Source of the DNA: Lysobacter helvus
GTDB taxonomy: Bacteria > Pseudomonadota > Gammaproteobacteria > Xanthomonadales > Xanthomonadaceae
NCBI RefSeq assembly: GCF_018406645.1
Contig: NZ_AP024546.1
Location: 2,604,001 to 2,668,000, forward strand
Reading direction: 5' to 3'
DNA length: 64,000 nt
Position numbers and translations under genes: made by a program. Positions within the stretch are counted from its first letter, which is position 1; every line of letters begins with the position of its first letter. Shown here piece after piece: positions 48,942 to 57,532 of this stretch. A model generated the notes under the pieces. That model had not been told where the DNA came from. It saw only the letters and a program-made list of their open reading frames with translations, and made no database searches.

Positions 48942-51900
48942 ATGGCCCTTTCGCCATCGACACACCAGGGGATTCCAACGTTGGTTACGTCTAGTTTTCG
49001 CAAGGGGATGAAGCGCAGCGCGCTGTTCGTCGCGCTGGGAATGAGCTTCGCAGCGGGCGTGAGCGCCCAGTCGAACATCACGGGCATGATCTACGGCCAC
49101 GCACCGGTGGGGACCGGCAGCACGGTCGTGATCCAGAACCTCGACACGGGCCTGACCCGCACGTTGCAGGTCGGCGCCGACGGCGACTATCGCGCCGCGT
49201 CGCTGCCCAACGGCCGGTACAAGGTGACGTTGCAGAAGGATGGCGCGGTCGTCAGCGTCCGCGACAACATCCAGGTCAACATCGCCGGCGGCACCGAGGT
49301 GTCGTTCGCCTCGGCCGGCGGCACCACCAATTTCGACGCGGTCGAAATCATCGGCGGCGGCGTGCCGCTGGTCGACGTGTCGCAGACCGACACGCGCACG
49401 GTGCTCACCGCCGAACAGCTGTCCAAGATCTCGATCAACCGCGACGTCGCCAGCGTGGCGCTGCTCGCGCCGAGCGTGGTGCGCAGCGACAGCTACAGCG
49501 GCGTGCCGAGCTTCGGCGGGTCGGCTGCGTCGGAGAACGCGTACTTCATCAACGGCTACAACGTCACCAACCCGCTGACCTCGGTGGGCTTCACGACGTT
49601 GCCGTTCGAGGCGATCGGCGAGCAGCAGATCCTCACGGGCGGTTACGGCGCCGAGTTCGGCCGTTCCACCGGCGGCGTGATCAACCTGGTCACCAAGCGT
49701 GGCGGCAACGAGTGGCACGGCGGCGTCTACACGATCTGGACGCCCGAAGCCACGCGCGCCGCACCGCGCGACGTGTACTACGCGAACACCGGCTTCTACC
49801 CGGCCGACAACGCGGCCCGCGCGATCAACGAGCGCACCGACGGCACGCTGAACATCTGGCGCCAGCAGAACCTGTCGTGGTCGCTGACCACCGGTTTCTA
49901 CGGCAGCGGCGCGCTGATCAAGGACCGCCTGTTCGTCTTCCTCGATGCGGAAACCACCAAGCGCGAAGGCACCGAAGTGCTGTCGGGCCGCACGGACCTG
50001 GCGAACTCCACGGCCGCGCAGACCGGCTGGCGCGCCTATCGCTTCAACTCGCCGCGCTGGGCCGCCAAGGTCGACTGGAACATCAACGACAACCACCTGA
50101 TCGAATTCACCGGCATCCAGGACCGCACCACGACGCACTCCGAGCGCAGCGATTTCTCGTACGCGACGTTCACGCACAACACGATCCCGCGCCAGATCAC
50201 GACGAACGACGACGACGCGCGTTTGTACGTCGCGAAGTACACCGGCTACCTCACCGACGACCTCACGCTGTCGGCGATGTACGGCGAGCAGTCCATCAGC
50301 CACAACAACGTGACGATGGGCTACAACCCGAACTGCCCGCAGATCAGCGCGCCGGCGAACGCGCAGGCCCCGGGCCTGGTGTATCGCAATTGCCAGCCGT
50401 CGACGTCCACCACGATCCCGTTCTCGCAGCCGGAAGAATCCACCAGCGGCTGGCGCATCGACTTGGCCTACGTGCTCGGTGACCACGAACTGCGCGTCGG
50501 TTACGAGCGCCAGGATGCGGAAGCCTCCGTGCACACCGGCCGCGCCGGTGGCCAGCTGTGGACCTACGCGCGCGCCGCCACGCCGACGACGCCGATCGCC
50601 ACGTTCATCGGTTCGCCGTCGTCCGGCGGTGGCCTCGGTGCGCAGGGTTACTACGTCACGCGCACCGTGCTGCAGGCCAACTCGGATCCGAGCGTCGAGC
50701 AGGCCTCGCAGTACCTGGAAGACCGCTGGCACGTCACCGACAACCTGCTGCTGTCGCTGGGCCTGCGCAACGAGCAGTTCACCAACTTCGACGGCCTGGG
50801 CCGCCCGTACATCTCGCAGCGCAACCAGCTGGATCCGCGCGTCGGGTTCTCGTGGGACATGAAGGGCGACGGCACGCTGAAGCTGTTCGGCAACGTGGGC
50901 CGCTACCACCTCGCCACGCCGAACCAGGCCGCCATCCGTGGTGCGTCCGCCTCGCTCAACACGACCGAGTACTTCACCTACACGGGCGTCGACCCGGTGA
51001 CGGGCGCGCCGACCGGCACGAACCGCATCCCGATGACGCCGGCGCCGACGATCTGCCCGGGCACGCAGGCGGTCTCGTCGAACCTGGAATGCGGTTCCGC
51101 ACCGGATCCGCTGACCACGACGGCGAAGAACCTGAAGTCGCATTACCAGGAGGAGTACATCGTCGGCTTCCAGCAGGGCCTGTCCGCCACGTACGCGTGG
51201 GGTGCGAAGTTCACCTACCGCGACCTGAAGAGCGCGATCGACGACGTGTGCGGCGCGCTGCTGCGCAACAAGTGCCTCAACGCCAACCCGGGCGAGACGA
51301 ACACGTTCATCTTCAAGAACGCGGACGGCTCGTACACGGAAGCCACGTTCACGGCCGAGCAGCTGGGCTTCCCGGCGTTGAAGCGTCGTTACTACGCGCT
51401 TGACCTGTTCGCCGAGCATTCGTACGCGGACAACTGGTACGGCAAGCTCGAGTACACGTACTCGAAGAACTGGGGCAACACCGAAGGCCAGCTGGCATCG
51501 GACCTCGACACGGGCGCCGGCGGCCAGGCCGACGTGGGCCGCACGCAGGACTGGGACCTCCCGGAACTGATGGTCGGCTCCAACGGCCTGCTGCCGAACC
51601 ACCGCAAGCATGCGTTGAAGGCGTTCGGCTACTACCAGTGGAACGACCAGTGGCGCACGGGCGCAACGCTGATCACGGCGTCGGGCCGTCCGCGCAACTG
51701 CACCAGCCACTACCCGGCGGACAACGCGAGCCTCTACAACGGTTCGGCGTACTGGTTCTGCGGCCTGTCCGGTTCGGGCACCGCGCCGGGCTCGGCCAAC
51801 TACCGCGCGCCCGCCGCCGACTACGCGATTTCCCCGCGTGGCTCGCACGGCGAAACGCCGTGGCTGGTCCAGCTGAACCTCAACGTGGCGTACGAGCCGA

Positions 51901-52094
51901 CGTGGCTGGAAGGCCTGACGCTGCAGGCGGACATCATCAATGTCCTCAACCGGCAGACGGCGGGTTCGTACAACCCGCGCTACGAGCAGGGCACGGCCAC
52001 GGTGCGTCGCAACGTGCCGAACCAGTTCTACGGCCAGGAGATCCAGATTTCGGAACCGCGCTCGCTGCGTTTGATGGCGCGCTACGACTTCTGA
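48942..52094 (+). CDS. Oar-like TonB-dependent receptor with N-terminal carboxypeptidase-regulatory-like domain
   Basis: Outer-membrane protein of 1050 residues. A signal-like stretch (MKRSALFVALGMSFAAGVSA) ends near residue 43. A carboxypeptidase-regulatory-like beta domain follows (SNITGMIYGHAPVGTGSTVV ... GADGDYRAASLPNGRYKVTL), then a plug (SFGGSAASENAYFINGYNVT, QILTGGYGAEFGRSTGGVIN) and a large barrel ending LRLMARYDF. This matches the Oar subgroup, which in some bacteria imports or secretes peptides or proteases. The start is uncertain: the ATG at 48942 has GGGAAGGA upstream; a TTG at 48981 after CCAGGGGAT would give a shorter, more usual signal peptide. A terminator follows the stop. 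Confidence 0.92.
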   Translation: MALSPSTHQGIPTLVTSSFRKGMKRSALFVALGMSFAAGVSAQSNITGMIYGHAPVGTGSTVVIQNLDTGLTRTLQVGADGDYRAASLPNGRYKVTLQKDGAVVSVRDNIQVNIAGGTEVSFASAGGTTNFDAVEIIGGGVPLVDVSQTDTRTVLTAEQLSKISINRDVASVALLAPSVVRSDSYSGVPSFGGSAASENAYFINGYNVTNPLTSVGFTTLPFEAIGEQQILTGGYGAEFGRSTGGVINLVTKRGGNEWHGGVYTIWTPEATRAAPRDVYYANTGFYPADNAARAINERTDGTLNIWRQQNLSWSLTTGFYGSGALIKDRLFVFLDAETTKREGTEVLSGRTDLANSTAAQTGWRAYRFNSPRWAAKVDWNINDNHLIEFTGIQDRTTTHSERSDFSYATFTHNTIPRQITTNDDDARLYVAKYTGYLTDDLTLSAMYGEQSISHNNVTMGYNPNCPQISAPANAQAPGLVYRNCQPSTSTTIPFSQPEESTSGWRIDLAYVLGDHELRVGYERQDAEASVHTGRAGGQLWTYARAATPTTPIATFIGSPSSGGGLGAQGYYVTRTVLQANSDPSVEQASQYLEDRWHVTDNLLLSLGLRNEQFTNFDGLGRPYISQRNQLDPRVGFSWDMKGDGTLKLFGNVGRYHLATPNQAAIRGASASLNTTEYFTYTGVDPVTGAPTGTNRIPMTPAPTICPGTQAVSSNLECGSAPDPLTTTAKNLKSHYQEEYIVGFQQGLSATYAWGAKFTYRDLKSAIDDVCGALLRNKCLNANPGETNTFIFKNADGSYTEATFTAEQLGFPALKRRYYALDLFAEHSYADNWYGKLEYTYSKNWGNTEGQLASDLDTGAGGQADVGRTQDWDLPELMVGSNGLLPNHRKHALKAFGYYQWNDQWRTGATLITASGRPRNCTSHYPADNASLYNGSAYWFCGLSGSGTAPGSANYRAPAADYAISPRGSHGETPWLVQLNLNVAYEPTWLEGLTLQADIINVLNRQTAGSYNPRYEQGTATVRRNVPNQFYGQEIQISEPRSLRLMARYDF

Positions 52095-52114
52095 TCGCAG
52101 GGTGGGTGAACCGG

Positions 52115-52138
52115 AACCGCCGGCGTTTGCCGGCGGTT
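52115..52138 (+). terminator. Terminator of the Oar-like receptor gene
   Basis: A perfect 10-bp stem (52115-52124 with 52129-52138) with a GTTT loop is followed by TCTTCCTTC, 20 bases after the stop codon. Confidence 0.85.
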
Positions 52139-52150
52139 TCTTCCTTCGGG

Positions 52151-52179
52151 TTGCAATGCCGCGGCGGGTTCCGCATAAT
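52151..52179 (+). promoter_or_regulatory. Promoter of the initiator tRNA gene
   Basis: TTGCAA (52151-52156) and CATAAT (52174-52179) are exactly 17 bases apart. A GC-rich discriminator (GCGCGG) follows, and the tRNA begins 11 bases later, as expected of a stable-RNA promoter. Confidence 0.72.
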
Positions 52180-52190
52180 GCGCGGCCTGC

Positions 52191-52267
52191 TGCGGGGTGG
52201 AGCAGTCTGGCAGCTCGTCGGGCTCATAACCCGAAGGTCGCAGGTTCAAATCCTGCCCCCGCTACCA
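52191..52267 (+). tRNA. Initiator tRNA-fMet (anticodon CAT)
   Basis: A 77-base tRNA with encoded CCA. The anticodon is at 52225-52227 in the loop CTCATAA. Three consecutive G-C pairs (GGG/CCC) in the anticodon stem are the initiator hallmark. The end of the acceptor stem is unpaired: position 1 is T and position 72 is T, where E. coli has C and A. The D arm (AGCAGTCTGGCAGCT) and T arm (GGTTCAAATC) are normal. Confidence 0.96.
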
Positions 52268-52277
52268 TGTTCAAGCG

Positions 52278-52307
52278 AAACGGCGATCCGGAAACGGGTC
52301 GCCGTTT
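52278..52307 (+). terminator. Terminator of the initiator tRNA gene
   Basis: A 12-bp stem with one G-T pair (52278-52289 with 52296-52307) and a GGAAAC loop, followed by T-rich sequence (TCGTTTG), starts 10 bases after the tRNA. Confidence 0.85.
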
Positions 52308-52415
52308 TCGTTTGTGCCGATGGCGTGTCGGTTTGCGCAAGGTTGCGCGAATTGCACGGCGGATTCCCGTGCATTCGCCAAGGCCGCGGGACGCCTCCGG
52401 CCCTCGATAGGGCTT

Positions 52416-52450
52416 GTATCCTCTGGTTGACCGCGTATCCTCCCGGATAC
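52416..52450 (+). promoter_or_regulatory. Probable operator of the HigBA-type locus
   Basis: A perfect inverted repeat GTATCC-TCCC-GGATAC (52435-52450) lies 10 bases before the toxin start. A third copy of the half-site GTATCC is at 52416-52421, 19 bases upstream, about two helical turns. Such repeats are typical autorepression sites of antitoxins. TTGACC at 52427-52432 lies between them and could be a -35 element. Confidence 0.6.
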
Positions 52451-52460
52451 AGTCGTCGGC

Positions 52461-52771
52461 ATGTTCGAACTTCGCCGCACACCGGAATTCAGAACGTGGC
52501 TCGCGTCCCTCACCGATGGCCGCGCGCGCACCAAGGTGTTGTCGCGGATGTCCAACATGTCGCTCGGCAATGTCGGCCCGTGCAAGCCGGTGGGTGGTGG
52601 CGTGTCGGAGTCGAGGATCGATTACGGCCCCGGTATCGGGTGTATTTCGTCACCCGCGCCACGCGCGTCATCGTGTTGCTGGCGGGCGGCGACAAATCCA
52701 CGCAAGCGCGCGACATCCGCCGCGCGAAGGCGCTGGCGGCGGGACTGGGAGCCATCCACGGAGCCATATGA
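52461..52771 (+). pseudogene. HigB/RelE-type toxin gene disrupted by a one-base frameshift
   Basis: The frame from the ATG at 52461 encodes a RelE/HigB-type N-terminal part (MFELRRTPEFRTWLASL, then GVSESRIDYGPG). At about 52632-52634 the family sequence continues only in another frame: YRVYFVTRATRVIVLLAGG, then DKSTQARDIRRAKALA, stopping at 52771. Joined, the two parts give about 103 residues, the normal size for this mRNA interferase group. One base is missing in GGCCCCGGTATCGG, where the family has Gly-Pro-Gly-Tyr. Without correction the upstream frame runs on through the antitoxin gene as a meaningless product. The toxin is therefore probably inactive, unless the base loss is an assembly error. 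Confidence 0.78.
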
Positions 52772-53166
52772 CCACCACGACGGAAAAATTCGACATCACC
52801 GAATACCTCGTCGACGACGAGACGATGGCGAACTACCTGGCCGATTGCCTGGCCGAAGGCGGCATCGCGCTCTTCCTCCACGCCATGGGCGAGGTCGCCC
52901 GCGCGCGCGGGATGAGCATGATTGCTGCAGACACGGGCCTCACGCGCGCCAGCCTGTACAAGGCGCTCGGCGAAGGCGGCAACCCGGGGTTGGGCACCAT
53001 CGCGCGCGTGCTCGACACGCTCGGGTTCTCGCTGTCGGTCGTGCCGAAGGCGCGGCCCGCGAAGCGCGCGGCCAAAACCGCACGCAGGAAGCCCGCGTCG
53101 GTTCCGTCGGCGCGAAAGTCGGTGGCAACGAAACCCCGCAAGAACATCGTCAGGAAATCGCCCTGA
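52768..53166 (+). CDS. HigA-type antitoxin with helix-turn-helix domain
   Basis: DNA-binding antitoxin of 132 residues. The N-terminal part (FDITEYLVDDETMANYLADC) and the helix-turn-helix (AADTGLTRASLYKALGEGG, NPGLGTIARVLDTLGFSLSV) match the antidote proteins that partner HigB/RelE-type toxins. About 38 extra C-terminal residues form a basic Ala/Lys/Arg/Pro tail (ARPAKRAAKTARRKPAS), which usual members of about 95-100 residues lack. The ATG overlaps the toxin stop (ATGA), so the original pair was translationally coupled. The palindromes upstream of the toxin are its likely operator. Confidence 0.88.
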   Translation: MTTTTEKFDITEYLVDDETMANYLADCLAEGGIALFLHAMGEVARARGMSMIAADTGLTRASLYKALGEGGNPGLGTIARVLDTLGFSLSVVPKARPAKRAAKTARRKPASVPSARKSVATKPRKNIVRKSP

Positions 53167-53409
53167 TCGCACCCAACGTCGGCAACGCCTTCCAGGTGCC
53201 GACGCGGTAGAGCGTTCCGATCGCCGGCAGTGCGCGAGCGTCGAATCGCCGCACGTGCGGACACTGCATCGCACGCGGCAGGTTCTGCTTCCTGTGGATT
53301 TGCCGACACAGTTCGCAGACAAATCGGCTTCGCATGTCAGACGCGGGACGCCCCTGCACGCACCACGCATTGCCTACGGTCAGCGGCCCTTCTTTCCGAC
53401 GAGGCCGAC

Positions 53410-54384
53410 ATGCCGATCCATCCGCGACTTCCGCGCACGATTTCCCTTGCCTGCGCACTCGCACTCACCCTGTCCATCGCACCCCACGCCTTCGCCGATG
53501 ACAGCGGCGATGCCGCGCCACCCGCGCGCTTCACCGGCCCGCTTGTCAGTGGCGCACCCTCGCTGCCGCAGGGGCTGTTCAACATCGAGCCGTACCTGAT
53601 CTACAACCACGTCGACGCGTACTACGACGCGAACGGCGATCGCCACTCGCTCGCCGAATCATCGGCGGGCTGGCACCTCGCCGTGCCGATGCTCTACGGC
53701 ATCACCGACCGCCTCACCATCGGCGCCGTGCTCAACGCCTTCCACGGCGACAACGCGTTCGGCGACGGCACGACGCGCATGGGCGATGCGTCGGTATCGG
53801 TGATGTACAAGTTCCTGCAAGGGCAGGGCGCCGCGCGTCCATCGCTCACCGCCGTGTTCCGCCAGAACCTGCCGATCGGCAAGCACGATCAGATGGACCT
53901 GGAGCCGCACGACCTCACCACGGGCAGCGGCGCGGCCACCACCACGGTCGGGCTGCACGGCCAGGTGTATTCGACGCTCGGCGGCCGCACGCTGCGCAGC
54001 CGCGCCAACCTCAAGTACACGCTGCCCTACGACGGTGCGACGGTGCATGGCGAAAGCGTCTACGCCACGTTCGCCGGGTTCGAAGGCGTCGCCGACCTGC
54101 AAGGCGGCTGGCAGGCGACCACCGGCTTCGAATACGCGCTCGATTCGCGCTGGGTGCTGGCGATCGACGGCGTGTACGAACGCGACTTCGGCGTGGCGAT
54201 CGGCGATGCCGACGGTCGCTTCGTCTCGAAGTCCCCGCACGCGTGGCGCTTCTCGGTCGCGCCCGCCGTCGAATACCACTTCAACGACAACGTCGGCGTC
54301 ATCGCCGGCGTCTTCGCCTCGCTCGCGGGGCGCAACAGCAGCGCGGTGCTCGCACCGCAGGTCGCGGTCAACGTCGCGTTCTGA
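53410..54384 (+). CDS. Outer-membrane beta-barrel protein (transporter-like)
   Basis: A 324-residue protein with a Sec signal (LPRTISLACALALTLSIAPH, cleavage at AFA-D). The mature part has alternating hydrophobic strands typical of a barrel, such as WHLAVPMLYGITDRLTIGAV, RPSLTAVFRQNLPIGKHD and VAPAVEYHFNDNVGVIAGVF, ending with terminal Phe (VAVNVAF). It resembles the outer-membrane proteins annotated as 'transporter' or phenol-degradation MetA-like. GAGG precedes the ATG. It lies 24 bases before an amino-acid permease on the same strand and may share its transcript. Function is unknown. Confidence 0.8.
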   Translation: MPIHPRLPRTISLACALALTLSIAPHAFADDSGDAAPPARFTGPLVSGAPSLPQGLFNIEPYLIYNHVDAYYDANGDRHSLAESSAGWHLAVPMLYGITDRLTIGAVLNAFHGDNAFGDGTTRMGDASVSVMYKFLQGQGAARPSLTAVFRQNLPIGKHDQMDLEPHDLTTGSGAATTTVGLHGQVYSTLGGRTLRSRANLKYTLPYDGATVHGESVYATFAGFEGVADLQGGWQATTGFEYALDSRWVLAIDGVYERDFGVAIGDADGRFVSKSPHAWRFSVAPAVEYHFNDNVGVIAGVFASLAGRNSSAVLAPQVAVNVAF

Positions 54385-54407
54385 CGCCACTGCCAACGGA
54401 GGTTTGC

Positions 54408-55853
54408 ATGTTCAAGGATCTGTTCGCCATCAAGCCCGTCGCGCTCGCGACGGCCGGCGCCGGCGGGGCGCCGGAACTGCAGCGCACGCTCGGTGCGCGG
54501 CAACTGTTGTTGCTCGGCGTCGGCGCGATCATCGGCGCCGGCATCTTCGTGTTGTCCGGCCATGCGGCCGCCAATCACGCCGGGCCCGCGGTGTTGCTGA
54601 GTTTCGTGCTGGCCGGCATCGCGTGCGCGCTTGCGGGGCTGTGCTACGCGGAGTTCGCGGCGATGTTGCCGGTGTCGGGCAGCGCGTATTCGTACGCCTA
54701 CGCGACGCTGGGCGAATCGGTCGCGTGGTTCATCGGGTGGAACCTGGTGCTGGAATACCTGTTCGCGGCCTCGGCGGTCGCGGTGGGATGGTCGGGATAC
54801 CTCAACAGTTTCCTGGCGTCGTTCGGCATGGGCTTGCCGGAATGGCTGGCGAGTGCGCCGCTGTCCGTCGTCGATGGCGCGCTCGTGCACACGGGGGCGT
54901 TGGTGAACCTGCCCGCCGTGCTGCTGATCGCCGGCTTGAGCGGCCTGTGCTATGTGGGCATCCGCCAGTCGGCGGCCATCAACGGCGTGATCGTGGCGAT
55001 CAAGGTGGCGGTGATCGTGTTGTTCGTCGCGTTCGCGGCGGGCTACGTGATGCCTGAGCACTGGACGCCGTTCATCCCCGAGAACGAAGGCCCGGGCAAG
55101 TTCGGCATCGAAGGCGTGGTGCGTGGCGCGTCGATCATCTTCTTCGCGTACATCGGCTTCGACGCGGTGTCGACGGCGGCGGGCGAGGCGAAGGATCCGC
55201 AGCGCACGATGCCCATCGGCATCCTCGGGTCGCTTGCGGTGTGCACGGTGATCTACATCGTGTTCGCGGCGGTGCTGACGGGCCTGGTGCCGTATACGGA
55301 ACTCGGCACGCCGAAACCGGTGGCGACCGCGCTGGAAGGGCATCCGGAGCTGGCGTGGCTGAAGACCGCGGTGGAGATCGGTGCGATCGCGGGCCTGAGC
55401 TCGGTGGTGCTGGTGATGCTGATGGGGCAGCCGCGCATCTTCTACGCGATGGCGCAGGACGGGTTGCTGCCGAAGCTGTTCGGCCGCGTGCATCCGCGCC
55501 ATCGCACGCCGCATGCGGGCACGGTGGTCGTCGGCACGGTGGCGGCGTTGCTGGCGGGCTTCCTGCCGATCGGCCTGCTCGGCGACCTGGTGTCGATGGG
55601 CACGTTGCTGGCGTTCGCGACGGTGTGCATCGGGGTGCTGGTGTTGCGCCACACGCGGCCCGACGTGCCGCGCCCGTTCCGCGTGCCGGCGGTGTGGGTG
55701 ATCAGCCTGTCGGGGACGGTCGCGTGCCTGTACCTGTTCTGGCAGGTGTTCGCCGAGCACTGGGAACTGATGGCGGCGTGGACCGTGATCGGGCTGGTGA
55801 TTTATGCGGTGTATGGGTATCGGAACAGTCGACTGCGGTCGACTGCGGCCTGA
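54408..55853 (+). CDS. APC-family amino-acid permease
   Basis: Inner-membrane transporter of 481 residues with about twelve helices. The APC signature lies in helix 1 (LLLLGVGAIIGAGIFVLSG), followed by FAAMLPVSGSAYSYAYATLGE. Helix 6 includes FFAYIGFDAVSTAAGEAKDP, and KDPQRTMPIGI follows. This is the cationic-amino-acid-transporter (YfnA/CAT-like) subgroup. A GGAGG box at 54398-54402 gives ideal spacing to the ATG. The exact amino acid cannot be read from sequence. Confidence 0.93.
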   Translation: MFKDLFAIKPVALATAGAGGAPELQRTLGARQLLLLGVGAIIGAGIFVLSGHAAANHAGPAVLLSFVLAGIACALAGLCYAEFAAMLPVSGSAYSYAYATLGESVAWFIGWNLVLEYLFAASAVAVGWSGYLNSFLASFGMGLPEWLASAPLSVVDGALVHTGALVNLPAVLLIAGLSGLCYVGIRQSAAINGVIVAIKVAVIVLFVAFAAGYVMPEHWTPFIPENEGPGKFGIEGVVRGASIIFFAYIGFDAVSTAAGEAKDPQRTMPIGILGSLAVCTVIYIVFAAVLTGLVPYTELGTPKPVATALEGHPELAWLKTAVEIGAIAGLSSVVLVMLMGQPRIFYAMAQDGLLPKLFGRVHPRHRTPHAGTVVVGTVAALLAGFLPIGLLGDLVSMGTLLAFATVCIGVLVLRHTRPDVPRPFRVPAVWVISLSGTVACLYLFWQVFAEHWELMAAWTVIGLVIYAVYGYRNSRLRSTAA

Positions 55854-55936
55854 GGTTTCCGTCGCGCGCCGGAATCCGGCGCGCGGCGCGGCATTCCCTG
55901 ACGGCGCCATGGCCCGCGTCCCGCTACGGTGCGGGC

Positions 55937-56275
55937 ATGGCGAACGACGCGGCCAGCACGGTGACCTGGCGACCCTCTTGGTGGGTCGTCGGCGCGCACC
56001 TGGTCTTCGGCGTTTTCGGGGGCATCGGGCTGGTCGCGTCGGCGCTGCCGCGCGACCTCGCTATTCCCGGGGCCTGCGTCGCGCTGCTGGCCGGTGCATT
56101 GCGGGCGCTCCGGGAACGGCGTCGGCCCGCCCGCACGTTGCGCATCGCGGAACTCGACCTGCACTGGCGCGGTCCGTTGGCCTTCGATACGCGCCACGGC
56201 CTGTCCTGGTGGCCCGATACCCTGGCGGCGCGGGGGCGGCGGGCCATGCGACTCGCGGCATCACGGCAGGAATGA
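55937..56275 (+). CDS. Small membrane protein, YgfX/CptA-like (tentative)
   Basis: A 112-residue protein with two membrane segments (WVVGAHLVFGVFGGIGLVAS and IPGACVALLAGALRAL) and a soluble C-terminal domain (LRIAELDLHWRGPLAF ... WWPDTLAARGRRAMRL). The topology and the Trp/Arg-rich ending resemble YgfX/CptA proteins, which are linked to cell shape or flavinylation in other bacteria, but the match is weak. The TACGGT box at 55925-55930 is 6 bases before the ATG and no ribosome binding site is seen, suggesting a leaderless mRNA. It ends 15 bases before lolC. Confidence 0.65.
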   Translation: MANDAASTVTWRPSWWVVGAHLVFGVFGGIGLVASALPRDLAIPGACVALLAGALRALRERRRPARTLRIAELDLHWRGPLAFDTRHGLSWWPDTLAARGRRAMRLAASRQE

Positions 56276-56290
56276 GAGGATAGCGGCCGC

Positions 56291-57532
56291 ATGTTCAAAC
56301 CCATTCCTGTCGCCATCGGCCTGCGCTACCTCCGCGCCAAGCGCCGCAACGGTTTCATCTCCTTCATTTCGCTGGCATCGATCCTCGGGATCGCGCTGGG
56401 CGTGACTGCGCTCATCACCACGTTGGCGGTGATGAGCGGGTTCCAGCGCGAGATCCGCGACCGCATGCTGCAGATGGCCGCGCACGCCACCGTCAGCGGT
56501 TACGGCGAGCCCCTGCAGGACTGGCCGCACGCAGTGCGCGTGGCCACGGCGGACAAGCGCGTCGCCGGCGCGGCGCCCTACATCGAAACCCAGGGCCTGC
56601 TGCGCGGCGCGCGCAACCAGCCCGCGATCGTCCGCGGCGTGATCCCGTCGGAAGAGGGCAAGGTGTCGGTGCTCGGCGAGAAGATGGTCGTCGGCAAGCT
56701 CGACGCCCTGCAGCCCGGCCAGTTCAACATCGTGCTCGGCAAGGAACTGGCGATGTGGCTGGGCGTCAACGTCGGCGACAGCGTCGTGCTCACCACCGAC
56801 CTGCAGGCCACGCCCATGGGCGCGATGCCGCAGTTCAAGCGCTTCAGGGTGAGCGGCCTGTTCGAAGCCGGCTACAACGAATTCGACAAGGGCCTGGCCG
56901 TCGTCAACCTGCAGGACGCGCAGAAGCTGCTGCGCATGGGGGATGGCGTGACCGGCGTGCGGCTGCGCCTGTTCGACATGGACCAGGCCTTCGACGTCGC
57001 GCGCGAACTCGCCGAGCAATTGCCCGGCCCGTACAGCGTCAGCGACTGGACGCGCGAGAACGCCAACATGTTCCGCGCGCTGAAGATGGAAAAGACGGTG
57101 ATGGCGATCCTGCTGTCGTTGCTGATCGCGATGGGCGCGTTCAACCTGGTGTCGTCGCAGGTGATGCTGGTGACGGACAAGCAGGCCGACATCGCGATCC
57201 TGCGCACGCTGGGCCTCACGCCCAACGGCGTCATGCAGGTCTTCATGGTGCAGGGCTCGCTGATCGGCATCATCGGCACGGTGCTCGGCGTGGTCGGCGG
57301 CGTGCTGCTCACGCTCAACCTCGACCACATCCTGGCCGGCATCGAAAAGGTGCTCGGCGTGCAGCTGATGCCCGAGGACGTCTACTACATCACCGGCCTG
57401 CCCACCGAACTGAAGGCGGACGACGTGGTGGTGATCGCGCTGGTCGCGCTGGGCATGGCCTTCATCGCGACGTTGTACCCGGCCTGGCGCGCAGCGCGCA
57501 CGGCCCCGGCGGAGGCCCTGCGTTATGAGTGA
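56291..57532 (+). CDS. lolC: Lipoprotein-releasing ABC transporter permease LolC/LolE
   Basis: Inner-membrane permease of the LolCDE system that extracts outer-membrane lipoproteins, 413 residues. The N-terminal helix region is [20 protein letters not shown], then [20 protein letters not shown], a large periplasmic domain, and three C-terminal helices ending with [20 protein letters not shown], the coupling-motif region. Only one permease gene is present, so the transporter may be a homodimer (LolF-type) or use a second gene elsewhere. It overlaps lolD by 8 bases. Confidence 0.96.
   Translation: MFKPIPVAIGLRYLRAKRRNGFISFISLASILGIALGVTALITTLAVMSGFQREIRDRMLQMAAHATVSGYGEPLQDWPHAVRVATADKRVAGAAPYIETQGLLRGARNQPAIVRGVIPSEEGKVSVLGEKMVVGKLDALQPGQFNIVLGKELAMWLGVNVGDSVVLTTDLQATPMGAMPQFKRFRVSGLFEAGYNEFDKGLAVVNLQDAQKLLRMGDGVTGVRLRLFDMDQAFDVARELAEQLPGPYSVSDWTRENANMFRALKMEKTVMAILLSLLIAMGAFNLVSSQVMLVTDKQADIAILRTLGLTPNGVMQVFMVQGSLIGIIGTVLGVVGGVLLTLNLDHILAGIEKVLGVQLMPEDVYYITGLPTELKADDVVVIALVALGMAFIATLYPAWRAARTAPAEALRYE

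Noticed and set aside
52620-52645. Programmed -1 frameshift in the toxin gene
   Set aside because: The site GGCCCCGGTATCGG is not a typical slippery heptamer and no stimulatory structure is evident; a lost base is simpler.
53150-53335. Minus-strand small frame with CELC and CPH motifs resembling a zinc ribbon
   Set aside because: The Cys spacing is not that of a known zinc ribbon, there is no ribosome binding site, and it lies in a gap between clear genes. It could be a real small gene but I cannot support it.
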